From an uncultured Opitutaceae bacterium (GTDB lineage: Bacteria; Verrucomicrobiota; Verrucomicrobiia; Opitutales; Opitutaceae), in assembly GCA_937958045.1 (NCBI GenBank), contig CALFXL010000019.1, forward strand, positions 24,861 through 88,860: DNA of 64,000 nt. The letters run 5' to 3'. Positions 1 to 7,831 of the stretch are shown here, in pieces (positions within the stretch are counted from its first letter, which is position 1; each line of letters opens with the position of its first letter). The notes beneath the pieces are model-generated. The model did not search any database. It was not told where the DNA came from and saw only the letters and a program-made list of their open reading frames with translations. Position numbers and translations under genes: made by a program.

Positions 1-685
1 GTTTCACCGTTTCGATGTTGTCGAACTCCATCACCGGTTCGATCTCGAGCTTGTTGTCGCGGAAGATCTGGTCGACCGCCTTGCGGGTCGGAATATCGGG
101 GTCGAATCCGATAAATTTCTGGCCGATAAGGGATTTCAACTCCACTTCGCCGAGTTTCGCCAACTCGTGCGACGGGTGCGTGATGAGCACCAGACGATCT
201 TCGCGGAAAGGGATCAGCTCCACTTGACGCGCTTTCACCGGGAAGGCGACGAGGCCGAAGTCCACGGAATTGTGCAAAATATCTTCATAAACCAGGTTCG
301 AGCGACGGTACTCGACCCGCACGTTGACCGAGGGGAAGTCATGCAAGAACCGCTTGATGTAGGGCGGCAACTCGTGGAGCCCGATCGAATAAATCGTGGA
401 GATGCGGATCGTGCCGCTGATGACCTTTTTCATCTCCTGGAGCTCGCTCAGGAGCTTTTCGTACTGGTGAAGAACTTCCTTCGCCGTCTCGTACACCCGC
501 TGCCCTTCGCGCGTGAGTTGGAACTGCTTTTGACTGCGGTCAATCAGCAGGGTCTTAAAATGGCGTTCCATCGCCCGCGCTTGCTGGCTCACCGCAGACT
601 GCGTGATACCGTTTATTTTGGCGGACTTTGAAAAGCTCTTGGTCTCGACGAGATCCGCGAAGATTTTGAAGTTCTCTATTTGCAT
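1..685 (-). CDS. LysR-family transcriptional regulator (3' end outside window)
   Basis: The minus frame from the ATG at 683-685 stays open to the window edge, so about 228 N-terminal residues are visible and the C-terminus is missing. The first 60 residues form a winged helix-turn-helix typical of LysR proteins, with the segment ADLVETKSFSKSA followed by GITQSAVSQQARAME. A long linker helix and the start of a periplasmic-binding-like effector domain follow, with phrases such as SGTIRISTIYSIGLHELPPY. The effector is unknown; the N-terminus resembles CysB/CbbR-type members. It is transcribed divergently from the yggS gene at 754 and may control it or itself, as LysR proteins often do. Confidence 0.9.
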   Translation of the reverse strand, partial: MQIENFKIFADLVETKSFSKSAKINGITQSAVSQQARAMERHFKTLLIDRSQKQFQLTREGQRVYETAKEVLHQYEKLLSELQEMKKVISGTIRISTIYSIGLHELPPYIKRFLHDFPSVNVRVEYRRSNLVYEDILHNSVDFGLVAFPVKARQVELIPFREDRLVLITHPSHELAKLGEVELKSLIGQKFIGFDPDIPTRKAVDQIFRDNKLEIEPVMEFDNIETVK

Positions 686-753
686 GGTGCTACCTGACCC
701 TCTCGGGCATAATGTTTTCTAATCACCACGCAATCTCATAAAACAATTTTCCC

Positions 754-1449
754 ATGATCTCGTACCAAGCGTTTCTAATCCAACTAGAAGAAACTCGCTT
801 GCGCATCCGGACCGCTTGTGAACGCGCCGGCCGCTCGCCCGACGAGGTCCGCTTGCTTCCGGTTACCAAAACCCACCCCGCCGCCGCCGCCGAATACGTC
901 GCGCAAGCCGGTTTGCCCGCTGTCGGTGAAAATCGTGTGCAAGAAGCCGCCGAGAAGCGCGCACAGGTCCAAGCACCCGACCTCCGCTGGGATTTGATCG
1001 GACATCTTCAATCCAACAAAGCCCGTCTCGCCGCCCGCACCTTCGACCGCATCCAGAGTGTGGATCGTGAAAAGCTCCTCGCTCCGCTCGACCAGGCCGC
1101 GGGCGAACTGGACAAGACGCTCGAGATTTTTCTCCAGATCAACGCCGGCTACGATCCCGCGAAGTTCGGCGCCGATCCGGCCGATGCACCGCGTCTGCTC
1201 GAAGCCGCTTTGCGCTGCCCAAACCTCCGCGTCACCGGCCTCATGACGATCGCGCCGCTCTCCGACGACCCCGCCGTGGCCGAGCGCACGTTTGCGCATC
1301 TTCGGACTATTCGCGACGACCTCGCCGCGCGTTTCCAGACACCGCTGCCCGAATTATCGATGGGCATGAGTGGCGATCTTGAAGTGGCGATCGCCGCAGG
1401 CAGCACGATCGTCCGCGTGGGCACCGCATTATTTGGCACCCGCGAATAA
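754..1449 (+). CDS. yggS: YggS family PLP homeostasis protein
   Basis: A 231-residue cytosolic protein of the YggS/PLPBP family. Members bind pyridoxal 5'-phosphate without known catalysis and buffer vitamin B6 and amino-acid pools. The PLP lysine is K39 in VTKTH. Other family landmarks are GENRVQEA, WDLIGHLQSNK, the sugar-phosphate loop region MSGDLEVAIAAGSTIVRVGTALFG and a length normal for the family (about 230). The ATG at 754 fits the family N-terminus. It lies divergent to the LysR gene and 84 bp before a SirB1-like gene on the same strand. Confidence 0.93.
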   Translation: MISYQAFLIQLEETRLRIRTACERAGRSPDEVRLLPVTKTHPAAAAEYVAQAGLPAVGENRVQEAAEKRAQVQAPDLRWDLIGHLQSNKARLAARTFDRIQSVDREKLLAPLDQAAGELDKTLEIFLQINAGYDPAKFGADPADAPRLLEAALRCPNLRVTGLMTIAPLSDDPAVAERTFAHLRTIRDDLAARFQTPLPELSMGMSGDLEVAIAAGSTIVRVGTALFGTRE

Positions 1450-1533
1450 GTTTTTGGCCGCCGTCAAGTCATCGCCGCCGCGAGCCGATATCAGGTTGCG
1501 GGCGAAACAAATTCGCCTTCCCTGATCACCATC

Positions 1534-2400
1534 GTGAAACCGGCCAGGCTCAATCCCGAGATCGAAAGCGCGTTGTTGAGCCTCCTCGACGACACGCAGC
1601 CCGCCGTCCGTCGCGCCCTCCTCGCCCATTTTCAAACGCACAGCGCGGCCTCGGCCGCTTTTCTCAAGGAAGTCGCCGCGGGCAAAAACCGTCTCCTCGC
1701 ATGGCACGCGCGCTGGTTTTTGGACGAATTGAAATTCTCCGACCCGGCTTCGGAATTCAAAACCTTCATCCGCTCGCTCAACTACGAGCTCGAAACCGGC
1801 GCCCTCCTCCTCGCGCGCACGCAATCACCCAATCTCGACGTCGGCGCCTGCTGCAACCAACTCGACGAAATCTCGCAGCGCTGCCGCGAACTCATCGTCG
1901 AGCCGATGTCGTTGCGCGACCAATGCCGCGCGATCAATCGCGTGCTTTTTCATGAGTACGGGTTTCGCGGCAATCACGAGAACTACACCGACCCGGCGAA
2001 CAGCTTCATCGATCAAGTGCTTGAGCGCCGCAAGGGCCTGCCGATTTCGCTGAGCATCGTTTATCTGCTCATCGGACACCGGCTCGGTCTCAGCCTCGAA
2101 CCCGTCGGTTTGCCCGGCCACTTCGTCATCGGCTGCTATCAGGAAGACACGCCGTTTTTCATCGACGCATTTGAGCAAGGCGCGTTTCGCAGCCCGAACG
2201 ACCTCTTCCTCATCCTGCGCAGTCATCACATCGAGCCGAAGATCTCCGATCTCGCGCCGATGCCCGTGCGCGAAGTCCTGTGCCGCTGCTGCCGCAATCT
2301 CGTCCATCATTACACACTCGCGGGCGACGAAGCGCATGCGGCGCTGTTCGCGGAGTTCGTCGACGAGTTCGACGCCGCCTACGAACGCAATCTCCACTGA
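1534..2400 (+). CDS. SirB1-like transglutaminase-fold protein
   Basis: A 288-residue protein starting at a GTG. The N-terminal third is helical. The centre carries the SirB1/transglutaminase-like core seen in phrases such as AINRVLFHEYGFRGN, YTDPANSFIDQVLERRKGLPISLSIVYLLIGHRLGL and VGLPGHFVIGC. In this family the fold resembles transglutaminases but often lacks the full catalytic triad, and its biochemical role is unresolved. The C-terminus is a short helical tail. The start is uncertain because no ATG lies nearby in frame. aroE follows less than 100 bp downstream, so the two may be co-transcribed. Confidence 0.82.
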   Translation: MKPARLNPEIESALLSLLDDTQPAVRRALLAHFQTHSAASAAFLKEVAAGKNRLLAWHARWFLDELKFSDPASEFKTFIRSLNYELETGALLLARTQSPNLDVGACCNQLDEISQRCRELIVEPMSLRDQCRAINRVLFHEYGFRGNHENYTDPANSFIDQVLERRKGLPISLSIVYLLIGHRLGLSLEPVGLPGHFVIGCYQEDTPFFIDAFEQGAFRSPNDLFLILRSHHIEPKISDLAPMPVREVLCRCCRNLVHHYTLAGDEAHAALFAEFVDEFDAAYERNLH

Positions 2401-2492
2401 GCGCGTCCGCCGTTTGCGCGCAATCTCGCGGCGCGGTGTGCGTTCGGCGCTCGACGCGACCCATGCGAGGCATTCAGTTCAACCAAACTCCG

Positions 2493-3452
2493 ATGCCTCC
2501 GTCGAAAGACACGTACACGACCGCCGACCTCGATCACTGGGATTTCCAAGGCACCGCGCTCGCCGTGGTCGGCCACCCGATCAAACACTCGATCAGCCCG
2601 TCGATGCACAACGCCGCGCTCGCTGCGCTGGCCCGCACCGATGCGCGTTTCGCGGATTGGAAGTACTTCCGTTTCGACGTGCCGCCCGAGGAGCTCCCCG
2701 CCGCGCTCGAGCGTTTTCATCAGAAAGGTTTTCGCGGACTGAACCTCACCGTTCCGCACAAGGTCATCGCGTTTAACGAACTCAAACTCGCGGGCACCCA
2801 GGCGCGCAGCGGCGATCCCACCGCGCACCACACCGTCGATCGCGCCGCGCAGCCGATCGGCGCCGTCAACACACTGCATCGCACCGACACCGGCTGGCAC
2901 GGCCACAACACTGATGGCTACGGCCTCGCCGCCGCCGTCAACGAAACGCTCTCTCGCTCGCTCGATGGCGCGCACGTGATTCTGCTCGGCGCAGGTGGCG
3001 CCGCGCGCGGCGCCGCGATCGAGTGCATTCAACGTCGCTGCACCTCGCTGTGGATCGCCAATCGCACCCGCATCAATCTCGACGCGCTCCTGCTCGATCT
3101 CGCGCCGCACGCAGGTCAGGTGCTTCTGCAGGGATTCGATCCGCAACAACCGCCCGCCAATCTCCCCGCAGGCGCGCTCGTGATCAACGCCACTTCCGCC
3201 GGCCTGCGCGAAAGCGATCCGTTGCCCGTCGATCTGCGCGCGCTGCCCAAGCCGGCGGGCGTGTACGACATGATCTACAATCCGCCCGAAACACGCCTCC
3301 TCGCGCAAGCGCGCGAACTCGGCATCCTCGCCGCCAGCGGTTTGTCCATGCTGGTGCATCAAGGCGCTCGCGCGCTCGAGATCTGGACGGGGGTGTCCGT
3401 GCCGGTCGAGGCGATGCGAACCGCGGCCGAGGGAGCGCTGCGCCGGTCCTGA
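2493..3452 (+). CDS. aroE: Shikimate dehydrogenase
   Basis: Reduces 3-dehydroshikimate to shikimate with NADPH, the fourth step of the chorismate pathway. From the ATG at 2493 the product is 319 residues. Visible signatures are the substrate-binding serines S33 and S35 in HSISPSMHN, the catalytic lysine K90 in NLTVPHK, the NTD motif ending at D141 in HNTDGYGL, the dinucleotide-binding loop GAGGAARG from 166, NATSAGL and YDMIYNPPETRLL. An extra loop of about 15 residues (near 106-121) makes it longer than the usual 270-290. An ATG at 2463 is an alternative start; the longer open frame back to 2280 overlaps the upstream gene and does not look coding. Confidence 0.93.
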   Translation: MPPSKDTYTTADLDHWDFQGTALAVVGHPIKHSISPSMHNAALAALARTDARFADWKYFRFDVPPEELPAALERFHQKGFRGLNLTVPHKVIAFNELKLAGTQARSGDPTAHHTVDRAAQPIGAVNTLHRTDTGWHGHNTDGYGLAAAVNETLSRSLDGAHVILLGAGGAARGAAIECIQRRCTSLWIANRTRINLDALLLDLAPHAGQVLLQGFDPQQPPANLPAGALVINATSAGLRESDPLPVDLRALPKPAGVYDMIYNPPETRLLAQARELGILAASGLSMLVHQGARALEIWTGVSVPVEAMRTAAEGALRRS

Positions 3453-3454
3453 CT

Positions 3455-3473
3455 GTATTCAGAAACCCACTAC
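3455..3473 (-). repeat. Dispersed 19-nt element, copy A
   Basis: The plus strand reads GTATTCAGAAACCCACTAC, flanked by T and A so that TGTA pairs with TACA. It matches copy B (13726-13744) and copy C (48436-48454) at 16 of 19 positions each. It overlaps the stop codon of the minus-strand HAD gene. Confidence 0.6.
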
Positions 3474-4091
3474 AAACTTCGTCAGCTCGTCCGCGGTCGC
3501 AAACGCCGCCTCGGGCTGGTGACTTTGCAGCGTCTCGAACCGCGTGAATCCCCAGCTCACCGCACCGAAGGCCACGCCTTCCGCGCGCGCCGCTTCGAGG
3601 TCGCGCACTTCGTCGCCGACATAAAGCGCCTCCGCGGGCTTCACGCCGGCTTTGCGCAACACGCGACGGATGCGCGTGCGTTTTCCAAACAACGCGGCCC
3701 CGCCTTCCCAGAAGCGAATGCGCGCCGCGTTTTCCTCGCCCAAGATACGCCGGATGTTGGCTTCTTTGCTTGAACTCACGATCGAGAGGATGGCGCCACG
3801 TTCGTCCAACAAACGCAGCATCTCCGCCACACCGGGAAACAACTGGATGCGCTCCGCATCGCGCGCGGCGAGTTTGTGAATGTGCCGGCCGATCGAGGGG
3901 AGTTTCCAACGGCTCACGCCCGTGCGCGCCAAGACCGCCGCAGCGGACTCCGATCGCAGGCTCTCGAGCTCCTCGGAGGAGAGCCGCTTGAATTTATATT
4001 TCACCGCCAACTCATCCAGCACCCCGAGAAACCAGGCGAACGAATCCGCAAGCGTCCCGTCGAAGTCGAACATCACAAGGCGGTATTTCAT
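3459..4091 (-). CDS. HAD-family hydrolase, phosphoglycolate-phosphatase-like
   Basis: A 210-residue phosphatase of the haloacid dehalogenase superfamily. Motif I is DFDGT with nucleophile D9 and acid D11. Motif II is the serine in SIVSSSKE. Motif III is supplied by the lysine/arginine around GKRTRIRRVLRKAG. Motif IV is YVGDEVRDLEAA. The helical cap between motifs I and II is of the small Gph type. The true substrate cannot be told from sequence. Its last four codons (VVGF) and the stop lie inside the 19-nt dispersed element at 3455-3473, so the present C-terminus may have been shaped by that element. It converges with aroE, only 6 bp apart. Confidence 0.85.
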   Translation of the reverse strand: MKYRLVMFDFDGTLADSFAWFLGVLDELAVKYKFKRLSSEELESLRSESAAAVLARTGVSRWKLPSIGRHIHKLAARDAERIQLFPGVAEMLRLLDERGAILSIVSSSKEANIRRILGEENAARIRFWEGGAALFGKRTRIRRVLRKAGVKPAEALYVGDEVRDLEAARAEGVAFGAVSWGFTRFETLQSHQPEAAFATADELTKFVVGF

Positions 4092-4177
4092 CGGCCGGTT
4101 TTCCCCTGCCTCGTCGAGGACTCAAACTCAATTTTCGTTTTCGATGGAAAAATCGAAGCGCGCTCCGCGTTCGCTTC

Positions 4178-4196
4178 GTATCCACAATCAGGATAC
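4178..4196. repeat. GTATCC-N7-GGATAC palindrome after kinase-like gene
   Basis: A 19-nt inverted repeat with perfect 6-bp arms, lying 4 nt beyond the stop of the minus-strand kinase-like gene. It has the same length and GTAT...TAC ends as the dispersed 19-nt family but only about 11 of 19 identities with copy C, so membership is doubtful. It could equally be a weak terminator stem or an operator for the HAD gene. Confidence 0.35.
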
Positions 4197-4200
4197 AATG

Positions 4201-5130
4201 TCATAATTCATCGTCATCAACCTCGCGCAGCAGCGACGCCTGCGGATTGCCGCGCACACGCACGAGCCAATCGCTGATGAGCGCATTGCTGCCATCATCG
4301 GGCCATGGCGCCGCGACGAGATCGATCACGTGAAGCGCGCCATCGCTGCCGCGGACGAAATTGCGTGCATGCAAATCGCCAAGGAGCCACGGGCGATCGT
4401 TCATCCAAAACAACCGCGGGTGGTCGCGGTTGGCGCGCAGAAATCGGGAGGGGATTTCGATGAGGCCACCGGGCAGCACGCGCGAGACGTCGTCGCCCTG
4501 CGGGAGCGGATCGCCGAGCACTTGTTTCGCGACGAGGATGCCTTCGGGCGTTATGCCGACGACTTCGCTGGCCATGCCGCCGAGCGCGTGAATGAGCAGC
4601 AGTTTTTCGAGCAGTTCGCGATATGTGCCGAGCCGTGCTTCGGCGTGAAACCATGCTTCGTCGCCGCGGCGAAACATGAACGCGCTGCCGATCGTGTCGC
4701 CTTCGCGCGGACGAAAGAATTTATACACCGAGCCGTCGTACTCGCTCGCAAAAGCCCACGCTTCCACGCCGCCGCCGATGCGCCGCAGCTTCGGGTTGGG
4801 TTCTTCCAGTGGATTCTCGGAATCGGCGGGAAACCCGAAAATCTCCAGCGACATCAGCGGCAGGCAGGCGCGCAACGCGCGGATCGCCTCGCCCAGATCC
4901 GTCCAAGGATGACCGGCTGCTTCGAGCAGGCTTACTTCGTCTTCGGCGAGGAGGACGAGATCGCCGTCCGAATCTGCTCGGAGACCGCATTCTTGCGCTG
5001 CCGCGCCAAGGCGATCGAGCGCTTCCAGTCTTCGCTCGTGATCGTGTTGAAGACGGCTTCTTTCGGACGGCCCGGGGAGCCGCCGGCCTTGGATGCAGGT
5101 CGGGAAGCCTGAGAAGGGATCTTCTTGCAT
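4201..5130 (-). CDS. Protein-kinase-like (polyvalent-protein kinase type) protein; start unresolved
   Basis: The frame encodes up to 309 residues. The C-terminal two thirds look like an atypical kinase fold of the kind called Kinase-PolyVal: a glycine-rich start (RRIGGGVEAWAFASEYDGSV) with a possible ATP-site lysine in YKFF, a catalytic-loop-like LGDLHARNF, and HVIDLVAAPWP as the metal-binding DFG equivalent. The start is a problem. The region 4932-5141 looks coding in a different frame (see the overlapping ORF), while 4855-4945 looks coding in this one. The first in-frame ATG after the overlap is at 4854 and a TTG lies at 4875. Either the true start is in that area or a frameshift separates two halves of one gene. 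Confidence 0.6.
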   Translation of the reverse strand: MQEDPFSGFPTCIQGRRLPGPSERSRLQHDHERRLEALDRLGAAAQECGLRADSDGDLVLLAEDEVSLLEAAGHPWTDLGEAIRALRACLPLMSLEIFGFPADSENPLEEPNPKLRRIGGGVEAWAFASEYDGSVYKFFRPREGDTIGSAFMFRRGDEAWFHAEARLGTYRELLEKLLLIHALGGMASEVVGITPEGILVAKQVLGDPLPQGDDVSRVLPGGLIEIPSRFLRANRDHPRLFWMNDRPWLLGDLHARNFVRGSDGALHVIDLVAAPWPDDGSNALISDWLVRVRGNPQASLLREVDDDEL

Positions 5131-5141
5131 GGGTCGATCAT
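4932..5141 (-). CDS. Small ORF overlapping the kinase-like gene
   Basis: An ATG at 5141 opens 69 codons ending at a TAA at 4932-4934 (a TTG at 5174 would add 11). The third codon positions are about 80% G/C, clearly higher than in the overlapping kinase frame over the same bases. That is the usual sign of real coding in this genome. The product is basic and Ser/Ala-rich, with a helical core NTITSEDWKRSIALARQRK and no recognised domain. It could be a separate small partner of the kinase-like protein or the detached N-terminus of one frameshifted gene. Confidence 0.5.
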   Translation of the reverse strand: MIDPCKKIPSQASRPASKAGGSPGRPKEAVFNTITSEDWKRSIALARQRKNAVSEQIRTAISSSSPKTK

Positions 5142-5231
5142 GGCGCGCGCACCGTCGGAGAGCAGGCGAGGCAAATCAACCTGAACTTGTTCGAAGTTGC
5201 CGACAATCTATTCACGCGGCGCGGAACCGCG

Positions 5232-6557
5232 TCAGCCAGCCGCTTTTTCGAGCGCGGCCGGGGCGGGTACTTTCGAAATAAGCACTTTGTCGACGCGGTG
5301 ACGGTCCATGTCCATCACCTCGAAACGCCAGCCTTGATACTCGAAATGATCGCCGGCGTCGGGGATGCGTCCGAAGTGCGTCATCACGAAGCCGCCGAGC
5401 GTTTGGAAATCCGCATCCTCTTCGTGGGGCAGTTCTTCGACTTGCAGCAGCGTTTTGAGTTCGTCGATGCCGAGCGTGGCGTCGACGAGCCACGAGCCGT
5501 CTTCGCGTTGTTTCATCGCGGCGGAGTGACGGCCTTGCGCCGGCAAATCGCCCACGATCGCTTCCAGCACGTCGATCAACGTGACCAGGCCTTGGATGGC
5601 GCCAAACTCGTCGCTGACGAGCGCGATGTGTTTGCTCGATTTCTTGAAAGCTTCGAGCAGCTGGATCGCGGTCATCGTCTCGGGCACCACGAGCGGTTGC
5701 ACGAGGAGATTTTTGAGATTGGTCGTGAGGCCGATCGCGGAGTGCGCCCAAAGCGCTTTTACCGCGACCATGCCGATGACCTGGTCGCGATTGCCTTGAT
5801 AAACCGGGAACGACGAATGCCCGCTCGAGACAATCTTGCGCCAGTTCACGTCTTCCGGGTCGTCGATGTTGATAAAAACGATCTTGGGTCGCGGCGTCAT
5901 GATCGCCGTGACGGGCATCTGATCGAGTTCGAGCACGCCGGCGACCATGTCGCTCTCGGCTTTGTTGAACACGCCCGCGAGGCGGCCTTGTTCGATGAGG
6001 ATGTTGACCTCTTCTTCGGTCACAGGCGCTTCCTGACGTTGTTTGACGCCGAAAAGCTTCAGCACCGATTCCGTCAAAAACGTCAGCATGCTCACCACCG
6101 GGGAGACGATGCGCGCGAAGCTGTTGACTAACGGGCCTAGCAACATCGCCACACGTTCCGGATTGGTGAGACCGAGTCGCTTCGGGACCAACTCGCCAAA
6201 AACCACCGAGCATAACGTAATCGCCACGACAATGACACCGAGGGCGACTGCATCCGCCGAATTTCCGATGCCGGGGATCTTCGCCACGATCGGCGTCAAT
6301 TTCTCGGCCAGACTCGCGCCCGTCGCCGCACCCGCCAACACGCCAATCAAGGAAATGCCGACCTGCACGGCCGAGAGGAACCGCGTGGGTTCATTGGCCA
6401 GCGCCAGCGCGGCCTTGGCGCGCTCTTCTCCTTCGTCGGCAAGCTGTTTCAACCGCGCTTTCCGTGCCGAGACCACGGCGATTTCCGCCATCGCGAAGAT
6501 GCCATTGGCCAACAGCAGCAGGAAGAGAATGACTAGCTCGTTCGAAATTTCAGACAT
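5232..6557 (-). CDS. CNNM/HlyC-CorC family membrane protein with CBS pair
   Basis: A 441-residue inner-membrane protein of the so-called hemolysin family. Order: an N-terminal DUF21/CNNM transmembrane domain (residues about 1-190; first helix VILFLLLLANGIFAMAE), a pair of CBS domains (about 210-335; ITAIMTPRPKIVFINID is the usual entry), and a C-terminal CorC/HlyC FAD-like domain (about 350-430; DATLGIDELKTLL, TLGGFVMTHFGRIPDAGD). Relatives take part in divalent cation, chiefly Mg2+, homeostasis; hemolysis is a historic name. Length is normal. It appears to be a single-gene unit. Confidence 0.9.
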   Translation of the reverse strand: MSEISNELVILFLLLLANGIFAMAEIAVVSARKARLKQLADEGEERAKAALALANEPTRFLSAVQVGISLIGVLAGAATGASLAEKLTPIVAKIPGIGNSADAVALGVIVVAITLCSVVFGELVPKRLGLTNPERVAMLLGPLVNSFARIVSPVVSMLTFLTESVLKLFGVKQRQEAPVTEEEVNILIEQGRLAGVFNKAESDMVAGVLELDQMPVTAIMTPRPKIVFINIDDPEDVNWRKIVSSGHSSFPVYQGNRDQVIGMVAVKALWAHSAIGLTTNLKNLLVQPLVVPETMTAIQLLEAFKKSSKHIALVSDEFGAIQGLVTLIDVLEAIVGDLPAQGRHSAAMKQREDGSWLVDATLGIDELKTLLQVEELPHEEDADFQTLGGFVMTHFGRIPDAGDHFEYQGWRFEVMDMDRHRVDKVLISKVPAPAALEKAAG

Positions 6558-6759
6558 CTCGGATTATGGGAGACGAAGCAGGCTAACCGAACTCCTTTCC
6601 CTAGCAAACCCTTTGCCGGCGCGACGGATTTTTTGCGGGAATAAGTTTTTCCAGCCCAAGCAGTTTAACTCATCGGCACACTTGCCGGGAAATGAAGTCG
6701 TTGCGCATGGCCCGCACGCCAAAGCATTTCCGCGATCGTCCGCATGCGGCGACGATCGC

Positions 6760-7620
6760 TTAATCCAGCGATTCTCGGATCTGCTCAAAACCGTCGCGCG
6801 CTTCGCGGATGCATTCCTGAAAGAGCGTGGACGAAAGTCCTGCGGCTTGGAGTTTTTCGGGCGTGATTTCCCACAGACCCGTTTCGCCCGGCATGCGATA
6901 ACCCGCATCGGCCGCGATCCCCGCGGCCACATTCAGCAACGTCGTCAGCCGTGCATGCGGTTCAGACACGGGCGCCCCGAGCAATTGCACGCGCACGGGC
7001 ACACAGACCGAAGCCGGGAAATTCCACGATTCCAGCACGACTGCGCCGGCTTGGGCGTTGGTGATGCCAAACGTCATTTCTTCCCATTCGACGACCGAGG
7101 TGGTGCCGGCGCTGACAAAATCTTTGCCACCGCCCAACGACTGCCGGCCGATGCGATCCAGCACGACTTTGCCCACCGACCGCATCAATCCCGCCGTATA
7201 CGCGGCACGCGAATCCACCGCCGCGCGTTTCGCGAGCGATTCCACCGCGAGCGCCGTGAACAATGTATTCGCGCGAAGGATACTGCCCGGTACGCCATAA
7301 AAAGTGAGGTCGTGATCGAACACCTGCGTGGCCGACGCGAAACCCGTGAGCCGATACACTTCGGCAAAACCCACACGACCGACCGCATCTTCGATGGAGG
7401 CGATGCCGCCGCCCGTGCCATATGCCGCGCTGTTGCTGATGCGAATCACGCGAGCCGCGAGCGCCGTATCGCGTTTCAACAAAGCCGCGATTTCTTCGAG
7501 ACCAGAATTCACGTCCATCAAGAGCTGCCCCAGCTGCGCCAACACGCGGGCAGACGCAGGCAACTGCTGAGCGACACGAAGCAGTTTTTCTTTGGGAAGC
7601 ATAGGCGGAAGAACGATCAT
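6760..7620 (-). CDS. HDOD domain protein
   Basis: A 286-residue cytosolic protein made almost entirely of one HDOD domain, a degenerate HD-phosphohydrolase fold found in bacterial signalling proteins. Typical phrases are LPASARVLAQLGQLL, IAALLKRDTALAARVIRISNSAAYG, SIEDAVGRVG and AAYTAGLMRSVGKVVLDRI. The metal-binding His-Asp pairs of true HD enzymes are not evident. No receiver, GGDEF or EAL domain is attached, so the input and output are unknown. About 200 bp of unremarkable non-coding DNA separates it from the CNNM gene. Confidence 0.85.
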   Translation of the reverse strand: MIVLPPMLPKEKLLRVAQQLPASARVLAQLGQLLMDVNSGLEEIAALLKRDTALAARVIRISNSAAYGTGGGIASIEDAVGRVGFAEVYRLTGFASATQVFDHDLTFYGVPGSILRANTLFTALAVESLAKRAAVDSRAAYTAGLMRSVGKVVLDRIGRQSLGGGKDFVSAGTTSVVEWEEMTFGITNAQAGAVVLESWNFPASVCVPVRVQLLGAPVSEPHARLTTLLNVAAGIAADAGYRMPGETGLWEITPEKLQAAGLSSTLFQECIREARDGFEQIRESLD

Positions 7621-7776
7621 CGAGCCGGCACTATCGGAGGCAGCACTGGCAAGGTAAACCGCTTCCCACCATTCGTGGGCAGTTTAACGCGCGCTTTACC
7701 AAAGTTAGCCAACTGCTTGCGCTATCGGATAAAAAGCAATCATGCGGACGGGAGTTTGGAAAACGTATCGCAAAAA

Positions 7777-7799
7777 ACGCCGGCCCGATGGACCGGCGT
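7777..7799 (-). terminator. Rho-independent terminator of the triple-repeat gene
   Basis: ACGCCGG at 7777-7783 pairs with CCGGCGT at 7793-7799. Read on the minus strand the stem is followed by six T, and it lies just after the stop of the gene at 7832. Confidence 0.8.
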
Positions 7800-7831
7800 C
7801 AGAGACTCTCTAAGAACCGAAAAGATCCGAC

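Noticed and set aside
4809..6131. 440-codon plus frame opposite the CNNM protein
   Set aside because: Composition is Arg/Asp/His-rich without domains; the minus-strand CNNM and kinase-like genes explain the region.
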